Shown: one piece after another, positions 1-5,480 of the stretch
Layout: every line of letters begins with the position of its first letter
How positions within the stretch are numbered: position 1 is the first letter of the stretch
Assembly (NCBI GenBank): GCA_023424275.1
Contig: JAFAED010000552.1
Coordinates: 1-5,480 of the forward strand
Direction: 5' to 3'
DNA length: 5,480 nucleotides
Source of the DNA: Pseudomonadota bacterium
Lineage (GTDB): Bacteria; Pseudomonadota; Alphaproteobacteria; Sphingomonadales; Sphingomonadaceae
Notes under the pieces: generated by a model
Seen by the model: only the letters and a program-made list of their open reading frames with translations
The model's database searches: none
What the model was told of the DNA's origin: nothing
Made by a program: the position numbers and the translations under genes

Positions 1-2
1 CA

Positions 3-31
3 TTGACAGCGCGGTGCGGCTTCGCCATTGC
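3..31 (+). promoter_or_regulatory. Possible tRNA-Tyr promoter (good -35, weak -10)
   Basis: A perfect TTGACA hexamer lies at 3-8. The hexamer 17 bases downstream, CATTGC at 26-31, matches TATAAT poorly (2 of 6). A start near 38-40 would place the hairpin at 44-80 at the front of the transcript and the tRNA about 50 bases in, a plausible stable-RNA layout. The -35 match is seen directly; the promoter role is inferred. The tRNA could instead be read from a promoter left of the window. Confidence 0.35.
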
Positions 32-43
32 GCCCCTCTCTCG

Positions 44-80
44 CGCCGGCTCGCCCCTTTCGGGGGCCGAGATGCCGGCG
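44..80 (+). other. Long imperfect stem-loop in the tRNA-Tyr leader
   Basis: CGCCGGC (44-50) pairs with GCCGGCG (74-80). TCG (51-53) pairs with CGA (68-70), and CCCC (54-57) pairs with GGGG (63-66). Base 67 and bases 71-73 are bulged, and 58-62 form the loop. This gives about 14 GC-rich pairs. It ends nine bases before the mature tRNA 5' end, so it could be a leader structure removed by RNase P. It could also be the stem of a terminator for an upstream gene, but no T-run follows, which argues against that. The pairing is seen; the role is inferred. Confidence 0.45.
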
Positions 81-89
81 AACCTGTGT

Positions 90-175
90 GGACAGGTGGC
101 CGAGTGGTTAAAGGCAGCAGACTGTAAATCTGCCCGGGTTTCCGTACGCTGGTTCGAATCCAGCCCTGTCCACCA
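90..175 (+). tRNA. tRNA-Tyr (anticodon GTA), CCA encoded
   Basis: The full cloverleaf can be drawn. The acceptor arm pairs GGACAGG (90-96) with CCTGTCC (165-171). The anticodon stem pairs GCAGA (117-121) with TCTGC (129-133) around the loop CTGTAAA, giving anticodon GTA at 124-126, which reads the tyrosine codons UAU and UAC. A long variable arm (about 134-147) makes this a class II tRNA, as expected for bacterial tRNA-Tyr. The T arm pairs GCTGG (148-152) with CCAGC (160-164) around TTCGAAT. The discriminator is A172 and CCA is encoded at 173-175. The RNA serves translation in the cytoplasm. It looks intact and stands alone here, with no second tRNA in the window. Confidence 0.97.
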
Positions 176-191
176 CCCTCCGATCCGAGGG
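176..191 (+). terminator. Weak hairpin just after tRNA-Tyr
   Basis: CCCTC (176-180) and GAGGG (187-191) form a five-pair stem with a six-base loop immediately after the encoded CCA. No T-run follows, so this is a poor intrinsic terminator. It may instead stop 3' trimming or have no role. It is listed because its position fits the end of the tRNA transcript. Confidence 0.25.
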
Positions 192-440
192 CATCCCCAC
201 CAGACCCAGCGCATCGATAGAAGGCCAGGCATTTGCGAGGTCTTTCCTATACTTCTTTGTTCGATCGGCGCGTCCGCGGCGCTCGCTCGCATGATCGGCG
301 TCTTCGCCCGCGCCGTGCTTGCGAGCCGTCGTCGTTTGGGCGTCGCCGAGAGGCGATCGCGTAAGGTGATGAACGGACAATATTTACCATTCTGACCTAT
401 CGCCGTTTCGAGGGACCATGAATGCGAGGGGATTCGCTCG
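192..440 (+). other. Non-coding leader region of the MHYT-GGDEF-EAL gene
   Basis: About 250 bases carry no convincing gene. The open frames that cross the region run through the tRNA or into the following gene out of frame. An AT-rich patch around 376-392 stands out against the GC-rich surroundings and is the likeliest promoter zone, but I cannot pair convincing -35 and -10 boxes there. Two SD-like GAGGG stretches occur near 410-414 and 426-430. The second sits nine to ten bases before the ATG at 441 and supports that start. A GCGATCGC palindrome at 353-360 is probably chance. Confidence 0.4.
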
Positions 441-2780
441 ATGTTCAGGGTGCTCGAGTGCGTCGTGCAGCAGCATGACTATCGGTTCGTTTTGCTTGCG
501 GCGCTGGTCTGCCTGCTCGGGAATATCGGACTCTTTGTTCTTCTGAAACGATCGATTTTCTGTGTTCAAGCGCGACGTGGACATTGGATCTTCGTTGCGG
601 CGGTCGCCGAAGGCGTGGCCGTATGGGCGACGCATTTCATCGCAATGCTGGCGTATGACGGCGTGACGCCAATCAGCTTCGATGCGGGCCTCACCATATT
701 CTCGGTGGTTATCGCGATCAGTTGTTTTTGGGCTGTTTTCCGTTGGATGGGGAGCAAACCCGACATTTGGCGCGCGATGCTGGCGGGGGCGGGGGCTGCG
801 GCCGGAACCGCGGCCATGCATTTTACCGGCATCGCATCGATCGTCGGACCCGTCCATCTGCGATTCGAGACGATGCCGATCGTCGTTGCACTCACCTTGT
901 CGGCGCTTCTCTTCGCGGCCGCTTTCCTGGCCTTTGCGGCGACCAGTGGCTGGCGCAAGATTCTGGTGCCCGCCTTGCCCGCGGTCCTCGCGATCGTAGT
1001 CCTCCACTTCACCGCCATGTCCGCTACGACCCTCGTGCCCGATCCGACCCAGCCTGTCGAAAGCGCTGCGGCGATGAGCCGCCAGTGGCTGGTACCGGCG
1101 GTCGTGTTCGCCACGCTGGTCCTGATCGCTCTCTCCGTCGCGGGTGCCTTCATCGACCGTTGGTTGACCGACGCGCTGGGGCTGGCCGATGCGACGCTGG
1201 AAGGAATAGCGATCGTCAGCGAAGGCCGGATTATCGAAGTGAACAAGCGGCTGGCGGCGCTGGTGGGCGTCAGCAGCGGCGCCCTCATCGGCAGCGAGCC
1301 GGCGGATTGGCTTGTCATCGACGGCGGCAGCGACTTTGATTTGCCGGAGGGCCAATCGGTGGAAGCGCGGCTCCACGGGTGGGTGGACGCGGACCAGATA
1401 TTCGAGGTCACGGCGCATATTATCGAATATCGCGGGCGAAGCTGCCAGGTTCTCGCCATCCGCGACTTGTCAGATCGTAAGCGTGCGCAGCGAGCGATCG
1501 AGCATATGGCGTCGCACGATCCGCTGACCGACCTCGCGAACCGCTCGCATTTCCTGCATTCGCTCGACAAGGCGATCGTTGCGGAGGAGCCTTTCGCGCT
1601 GCTGGCGCTCGATCTCGACCGTTTCAAGGCGGTCAACGATATCTTCGGTCATAGCGCCGGCGATGACATATTGCGCCGCGTCGCGGCCATCCTCCGCGCC
1701 TCGGTTCGCGGCGACGATCTGGTCGCACGCATCGGTGGAGACGAATTCCTGATCATCCAGCGCGGCGCTTCGAGCGCGGATGGCGCGCGGCAGCTCGCCA
1801 ACCGCATCCTCGATGCCCTGACCGCGGAAATGGACGTGTCCCTCGACCCCATGGCCGTGGGGGCGAGTATCGGCGTGGCCTTCTATCCACAGGATGGTCG
1901 AGAGTCGGAGGTCCTGCAGCAGAATGCGGACACGGCACTCTATCGCGCCAAGAGCAATGGACGCGGCACAGCGGCATTTTTCGATCAGGAAATGGACGAA
2001 GTGGCGCGCGAGCGGCGGCTGCTTGAGCACGACCTGCGACATGCGATCGCACGCGGTCAGCTTCGCTTGGTGTTTCAGCCACTCGTCGCCACCACCTTCA
2101 GCTCGGTCATCGGTTATGAGGCGCTTCTGCGCTGGGATCATCCCGAACGCGGTGAGGTGCCGCCCGATTTCTTCATTCCGGTTGCCGAAGAAATTGGCGC
2201 GATCATTGCCATCGGGGAATGGGTGCTGCGCGAGGCTTGCACTATCGCGGCGGGCTGGCCGCCCAATCTGTCGGTTGCGGTCAATGTGTCGACCGTTCAG
2301 TTTCAGGTGCCCAATCTGCCGCAGATCGTACGCGATGCGCTCCAGCAGTCAGGCCTGGAAGGCCAGCGGCTGGAACTGGAAATCACCGAGACGGCCTTCA
2401 TGCGGAACCGCCAAGGCGCGCTGAAGGCGTTGCACGAAATTCGTGCCATGGGCGTCCGTATCGCAATGGATGATTTCGGGACCGGCTATTCGTCGCTCAG
2501 CAACCTCAAGGCCTTTCCCTTCGACAAGATCAAGATCGACAAGAGCTTCGTCGCGTCGATATCGGACGACGAAGCCGCGCGGTCCATCGTCCGCGCGATC
2601 GTGGGCTTGGGGCGGAGCTTTGGGATGCCGATCGTCGCCGAGGGCGTGGAAACCGAAGCCCAGCATCAAATGTTGCTCGACGAGGGATGCCCCCAGGCAC
2701 AGGGCTTTTATTTCGGCGCGCCGGGGGTCGACCCATATCATCGGGAAGAAACCGCCGAGCGGGCGACCTCTAACGGGTAG
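441..2780 (+). CDS. MHYT-PAS-GGDEF-EAL membrane c-di-GMP cyclase/phosphodiesterase
   Basis: This 779-residue inner-membrane protein should make and/or break cyclic di-GMP. Residues 1-240 form a seven-helix MHYT sensor with three motif copies: H65-F-I-A-M, M-H127-F-T-G and L-H189-F-T-A-M. The histidines are exactly 62 residues apart. The family is proposed to bind copper and sense O2, CO or NO. A PAS-like stretch (about 245-343) leads through a short helix into GGDEF (about 355-520), with DPLTDLANR at 360-368, LDLDRF at 390-395, N399, D408 and GGDEF at 432-436. The inhibitory product site R423-x-x-D426 is present five residues before GGDEF. The EAL domain (about 530-770) has E560-A-L, N615-V-S, E647/E650, D677-D678-F-G, K698-I-D and E734-G-V-E, so the metal and catalytic positions all look present. 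Both halves therefore seem active, as in the MHYT-GGDEF-EAL proteins MucR and NbdA of Pseudomonas. The start fits the family opening and has GAGGGG (426-431) nine bases upstream. The gene seems monocistronic. The domain calls are firm; the signal sensed and the dominant activity are inferred. Confidence 0.95.
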   Translation: MFRVLECVVQQHDYRFVLLAALVCLLGNIGLFVLLKRSIFCVQARRGHWIFVAAVAEGVAVWATHFIAMLAYDGVTPISFDAGLTIFSVVIAISCFWAVFRWMGSKPDIWRAMLAGAGAAAGTAAMHFTGIASIVGPVHLRFETMPIVVALTLSALLFAAAFLAFAATSGWRKILVPALPAVLAIVVLHFTAMSATTLVPDPTQPVESAAAMSRQWLVPAVVFATLVLIALSVAGAFIDRWLTDALGLADATLEGIAIVSEGRIIEVNKRLAALVGVSSGALIGSEPADWLVIDGGSDFDLPEGQSVEARLHGWVDADQIFEVTAHIIEYRGRSCQVLAIRDLSDRKRAQRAIEHMASHDPLTDLANRSHFLHSLDKAIVAEEPFALLALDLDRFKAVNDIFGHSAGDDILRRVAAILRASVRGDDLVARIGGDEFLIIQRGASSADGARQLANRILDALTAEMDVSLDPMAVGASIGVAFYPQDGRESEVLQQNADTALYRAKSNGRGTAAFFDQEMDEVARERRLLEHDLRHAIARGQLRLVFQPLVATTFSSVIGYEALLRWDHPERGEVPPDFFIPVAEEIGAIIAIGEWVLREACTIAAGWPPNLSVAVNVSTVQFQVPNLPQIVRDALQQSGLEGQRLELEITETAFMRNRQGALKALHEIRAMGVRIAMDDFGTGYSSLSNLKAFPFDKIKIDKSFVASISDDEAARSIVRAIVGLGRSFGMPIVAEGVETEAQHQMLLDEGCPQAQGFYFGAPGVDPYHREETAERATSNG

Positions 2781-2802
2781 GCGGACCGGCCGACCGCCTT
2801 CT
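2779..2802 (+). terminator. Candidate terminator of the MHYT-GGDEF-EAL gene
   Basis: AGGCGG (2779-2784) pairs with CCGCCT (2794-2799) around a nine-base loop, followed by only a short TTCT. The stem starts inside the TAG stop codon. The stem is GC-rich but the T-run is weak, so termination here is possible but not assured. Confidence 0.4.
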
Positions 2803-2831
2803 CACGCTAGCCGGTGTCCGCGATTTGCTTT

Positions 2832-2861
2832 CAAAAGCCGCCGGTCGGTTACCGGCCAGGC
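2832..2861 (-). terminator. Intrinsic terminator of the DoxX-like gene
   Basis: On the minus strand, 41 bases past the stop codon, GCCGGT and ACCGGC (plus-strand 2840-2845 and 2851-2856) form a six-pair stem with a five-base loop. GCC and GGC flanks (2859-2861 and 2837-2839) can extend it across a two-base bulge. TTTTG follows directly (plus-strand CAAAA at 2832-2836). This stem-plus-U-run layout works only on the minus strand and so fits the end of the small membrane-protein gene. Confidence 0.5.
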
Positions 2862-2901
2862 TCGGGGAAGCGGAGAGAGCGTCTCGCGTGCCGGCGATGT
2901 T

Positions 2902-3261
2902 CTACTTCGGCAGCGTAATCGTCGCTCGCCCGAACAAAAGCGCATCGATCGAGTAGGCGCCGGGGCCGATCAGGGCGAGCGCCATGGCGTCGATGCTGCG
3001 GCAGAGGAGCAGGATCGGCATCGCATTGTCGCCGGCCACGAGCAGGAAAAGACCGGCCAGGCTCGCCAAGGCGGCGATGAGCCGGGTTGCGAAACCCGCC
3101 ACCAGCGCCACCACCAGGCCGTGGACTAGGAGTGCTGGCGCCGAGCGCAGGTCGACAAATTCGGACGCCGAGAATGCGAGGACGAGCGCCAGCGACGATC
3201 GCAGGAGCAGCAGCGCGACTCCGGCCAGGCCCGCAGGATATGCGGAAAATAGTTGTTTCAT
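2902..3261 (-). CDS. Small DoxX-like integral membrane protein
   Basis: The product is 119 residues and very hydrophobic, with about four predicted membrane helices (roughly residues 11-32, 43-60, 63-82 and 87-105). The opening MKQLFSAYPAGLAGVALLLLR and the near-C-terminal GPGAYSIDALLFGR resemble DoxX-family proteins, where a first helix ending in LLLLR and a GPG-x-x-S-x-D-A-L motif are common. DoxX-like proteins are small inner-membrane proteins whose biochemical role is mostly unsettled, so none is assigned. I chose the ATG at 3259-3261. The frame stays open upstream to about 3519, but that extension overlaps the divergent sensor gene, is not hydrophobic and does not look like this family. 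No clear Shine-Dalgarno sequence precedes the chosen ATG. The gene is divergent from the propeller sensor at 3371 and convergent with the c-di-GMP gene. The membrane nature is firm; the DoxX name is moderately sure. Confidence 0.75.
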   Translation of the reverse strand: MKQLFSAYPAGLAGVALLLLRSSLALVLAFSASEFVDLRSAPALLVHGLVVALVAGFATRLIAALASLAGLFLLVAGDNAMPILLLCRSIDAMALALIGPGAYSIDALLFGRATITLPK

Positions 3262-3370
3262 AGAGACTTGGATAGCGGGTCGACACCCGCCGCCAGAATC
3301 CCCGAATGCGCTATGCCCGCAGCACCCTTTCGAGGCTTGCGTCGCCCGGTGGCTTGGGCAAAGAGACGCC
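3262..3370. promoter_or_regulatory. Divergent spacer with inverted repeat
   Basis: These 109 bases separate two divergent start codons and must carry promoters for at least the sensor gene. GCGGGT (3275-3280) and ACCCGC (3285-3290) form a perfect 6-base inverted repeat with a 4-base centre, 13 bases before the DoxX-like start codon. It could be an operator half-site pair, or a 5' hairpin in the DoxX-like mRNA near its start. I found no confident sigma-70 promoter boxes on either strand. AGAG at 3363-3366, just before the ATG at 3371, is a weak ribosome-binding site for the sensor gene. Confidence 0.4.
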
Positions 3371-5480
3371 ATGGGGTTGGCCGGGTGGTTCAAAACAACG
3401 GTGATGCTCGCCGCGCTGGCCGGATTTGCACCGGCCCATGCGCTCGATCCCGATCGGAGCATCGCGCAATATACCCATACCCGCTGGACCTCGGCCGAGG
3501 ACGGCGCCCCCGACTTCATCCTTTCGCTGGCGCAGGGACGCGACGGCTATCTCTGGATCGGGGCCCGCGACGGATTATTCCGTTTCGACGGGATCGGATT
3601 CGAACGGATATCGCCCGACCGGCCGCAAGGCGACCGGACCGCCGTTAGTGCCCTGATGGTCGCGCGCGACGGCACCGTGTGGGTGGGATATTCGTCGGGG
3701 GGGATCGAAACCTATCGCGGTGGGACGCTGCGCGATGCTGGGGTGCCGAACCCGCGTGCCTATGTGATGTCGTTCGCACAGACCGCCGACGGTGCCGTCT
3801 GGGCCGAACTTGGCGGGGTCTTTCCCCACCTGATGCGTCATGCGAAAGGCGGCTGGCGACCAGTGGGCGACGGCTGGGGATTGCCGCAGGAACATCCCAT
3901 CGACCTGCTCGCCGCGCGCGACGGTGCGCTTTGGCTGACGACATTGCAGTCGGTCTATTCGTTGCCGCAGGGCGCGACGCGGTTTCGCAAGATGGCGAGC
4001 GTCCCCGTCGGCCATGCGGCGCTCAGCGAAGACGGCGCCGGCATGATCTGGATTACCGACGCGGCTGGAACGCGGCCGGCCATTGGAGCGCAGCGCAGCG
4101 CCTTCGCCTATCCGACGCCGCCCGCACCGCGCGCGGTCGGTACGCTCTTCGATCGCGACGGCAATCTTTGGGGGATCACCGGTCCCGAGGGGATATTCCG
4201 GGTCCGGACACCCGTCGCCGCGGGCGCCGCGACCGCGGCGGCAGCGGCGGCGCGCGTCGCCCTCATCGGCGAAGGCGACGGGCTCACGTCCAATCTCGCG
4301 CCTGCCGTTCTGGAAGATCGTGAGGGCAATATCTGGGTCGGCACGGCCCTGGGGCTCGACCGATATCGCGACGCGCCGGTCGCGGTCGAACCTGTGCTGC
4401 GCCACATTCCGGCGTGGGGCGATGTCTTGCTTGGCGCGTCCGACGGGACGGTCTTTGTCGGCGGTGCGAACCGGATCTACCGCGTTGCGCCGCACGGTGT
4501 GCCCGACATCGTGCTCGATGATGGGGGCGACACCGAAGCGCTGTGCGAAGGGCCGGCGGGCGCGATCTGGATGGTCACCGCGCGTCGACTGGTTCGCTTT
4601 CAGAACGGCCGCACGACCGACCTGCGCCGTCCCGCGTCCGAACTGGGCTTCAACGATTGCGCCGTCGACCGTCAGGGCGCCTTGTGGCTTGCGGATTCGG
4701 GCGGGCTTTATCGCCAGGCCGCGACTGGTTGGGTGTTTCGGCCGCTTCTGGGCGACGATGGCGCGCGGGCCAGAAAGACCCTGATCGCGAAAGCGGACGG
4801 TAGCCTGCTCGTGTCGGGGGCCTCGACGTCGCTCCGATCGATCGCCGATCCGGACCGGGCCATGGTCGACATCGGCGTCGGCCGGTCGCTGCGCGAGCTC
4901 CGGACGATGTACGAAGGGGCGGACGGCGTGCTTCTTGGCGGTGCGTTCGGCCTTGCCCGGGTTCGTGGGCATAGCGTTCGCTTGCTCGATGGGGAGAAGC
5001 TTCCGGCCGTTGCCGGCCTCACCGGGATTGCGCAGACGCCCGAAGGCGAAACCTGGCTGATGGGGAGGCGAGGCATCACGCGGGTGCTGACAGCGGACCT
5101 CGATCGCGCGTTCGACGATCCGCGCCGTCCGCTGAATGCGCGGATATTCGATTCCCGCGACGGGCTGCCCGCCTATAATGTTCGCGAGGGCAAGCGCGAC
5201 GTCGTTCGCGGAGGCGACGGGCGGCTTTGGTTCGCCACCGCCGCCGGCACGGTCTGGATCGATCCGGCGCGCTTGAAGCTCAATCGCACCCCGCCGCCGG
5301 TCGCCGTATCGGCGTTGCGGGCGGGCGGGGTTCGTTACCGCGATCCGGTGCGGGTGACGTTGCCCGCGGGAACCACCTCGGCCAACATCGCCTTTTCCGC
5401 GCTCAGCCTGTCGGTCCCCGAACGGGTCCTCGTCCGCTATCAACTGGTGGGGGCGGAAAAGACTTGGCAGGACCCCGGCC
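3371..5480 (+). CDS. Two-component-regulator propeller sensor with Y_Y_Y domain, 3' end cut by window
   Basis: The frame is open from ATG 3371 to the window edge (703 codons) with no stop, so the C-terminus is missing. Residues 1-24 are a signal peptide or N-terminal anchor: K8, a hydrophobic stretch, then a likely cleavage after A-H-A24. From about 45 to 635 the protein is built of Reg_prop-type blades with the recurring pattern D-G-x-L/V-W-(I/V)-G...G-L-x-R. Clear copies lie at 57-72, 99-115, 317-332 and 517-531, with weaker ones near 140, 183, 221, 262, 394, 434, 557 and 615. That count suits two seven-bladed propellers. Residues about 655-703 (FSALSLSVPERVLVRYQLVG...W) look like the start of a Y_Y_Y domain. 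In this family that domain is followed by a transmembrane helix and a histidine kinase, GGDEF or DNA-binding output, so the protein probably senses a periplasmic ligand. The start is supported by the signal peptide and a weak AGAG upstream. An alanine-rich insert (282-295) interrupts the propeller. The sensor identity is firm; the output and ligand are unknown. Confidence 0.9.
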   Translation, partial: MGLAGWFKTTVMLAALAGFAPAHALDPDRSIAQYTHTRWTSAEDGAPDFILSLAQGRDGYLWIGARDGLFRFDGIGFERISPDRPQGDRTAVSALMVARDGTVWVGYSSGGIETYRGGTLRDAGVPNPRAYVMSFAQTADGAVWAELGGVFPHLMRHAKGGWRPVGDGWGLPQEHPIDLLAARDGALWLTTLQSVYSLPQGATRFRKMASVPVGHAALSEDGAGMIWITDAAGTRPAIGAQRSAFAYPTPPAPRAVGTLFDRDGNLWGITGPEGIFRVRTPVAAGAATAAAAAARVALIGEGDGLTSNLAPAVLEDREGNIWVGTALGLDRYRDAPVAVEPVLRHIPAWGDVLLGASDGTVFVGGANRIYRVAPHGVPDIVLDDGGDTEALCEGPAGAIWMVTARRLVRFQNGRTTDLRRPASELGFNDCAVDRQGALWLADSGGLYRQAATGWVFRPLLGDDGARARKTLIAKADGSLLVSGASTSLRSIADPDRAMVDIGVGRSLRELRTMYEGADGVLLGGAFGLARVRGHSVRLLDGEKLPAVAGLTGIAQTPEGETWLMGRRGITRVLTADLDRAFDDPRRPLNARIFDSRDGLPAYNVREGKRDVVRGGDGRLWFATAAGTVWIDPARLKLNRTPPPVAVSALRAGGVRYRDPVRVTLPAGTTSANIAFSALSLSVPERVLVRYQLVGAEKTWQDPG

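Noticed and set aside
233..253. TTGCGA at 233-238 with TATACT at 248-253 as a promoter for the MHYT gene.
   Set aside because: The spacer is only nine bases, far from the 16-18 expected, and no alternative -35 stands at the right distance.
353..360. GCGATCGC octamer palindrome.
   Set aside because: It occurs once here, and such a palindrome is expected by chance in GC-rich DNA.
108..380. A 90-codon minus-strand open frame ending inside the tRNA.
   Set aside because: Its C-terminal residues are the antisense of tRNA-Tyr, a common source of false genes, and the rest shows no domain.
418..546. A 42-codon frame starting at ATG 418 and overlapping the MHYT gene start, a possible leader peptide.
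   Set aside because: It is out of frame with the MHYT gene, its SD-like GAGGG (410-414) is too close to its ATG, and its composition (many C, S and R) reads like a shadow.
384..1636. Long minus-strand open frames opposite the start of the MHYT gene.
   Set aside because: They lie antisense to clear MHYT and PAS coding sequence, and their translations are low-complexity charged or S/R/A-rich text without domains.
3575..5443. A 622-codon open frame on the minus strand opposite the propeller gene.
   Set aside because: Its translation is rich in R, G, D and P with no recognisable domain. The plus strand in the same place has a signal peptide, repeated blade motifs and a Y_Y_Y start. It is a high-GC shadow.

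Overview
The window is high-GC, densely coded bacterial DNA. The gene types suggest an alphaproteobacterium, most likely a sphingomonad: a tRNA with its CCA encoded, an MHYT-GGDEF-EAL protein, a small DoxX-like membrane protein, and a two-component-regulator propeller sensor. That placement is inferred from composition and protein style, because no rRNA or marker gene is present.

Layout. Positions 1-89 hold a possible -35 hexamer and a long imperfect hairpin ahead of a complete tRNA-Tyr(GTA) at 90-175. About 265 non-coding bases follow. Next is a complete 779-residue membrane-bound c-di-GMP enzyme (441-2780, +) with a seven-helix MHYT sensor, a PAS-like segment, and GGDEF and EAL domains that both look catalytically intact. 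A short intergenic stretch (2781-2901) carries one terminator-like hairpin for each converging gene. A small minus-strand gene (2902-3261) encodes a 119-residue DoxX-like membrane protein. Across a 109-base divergent spacer with a 6+4+6 inverted repeat lies a large plus-strand gene (3371 to beyond the window end). It encodes a secreted or periplasmic multi-bladed propeller that runs into a Y_Y_Y-type domain, the usual sensor half of a one- or two-component signalling protein. Its output domain lies beyond the window.

How the genes work together. The MHYT protein would couple a membrane signal (possibly a metal-bound diatomic gas, as proposed for the family) to making or degrading c-di-GMP. 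The propeller protein would read a periplasmic signal and pass it to an unseen cytoplasmic output. The DoxX-like gene is divergent from the sensor and may share its control region. Nothing links the c-di-GMP gene to the sensor/DoxX pair functionally except proximity. I see no mobile element, CRISPR array or clear new system. The points most worth a second look are the divergent sensor/DoxX pair with its inverted repeat and the structured tRNA leader.
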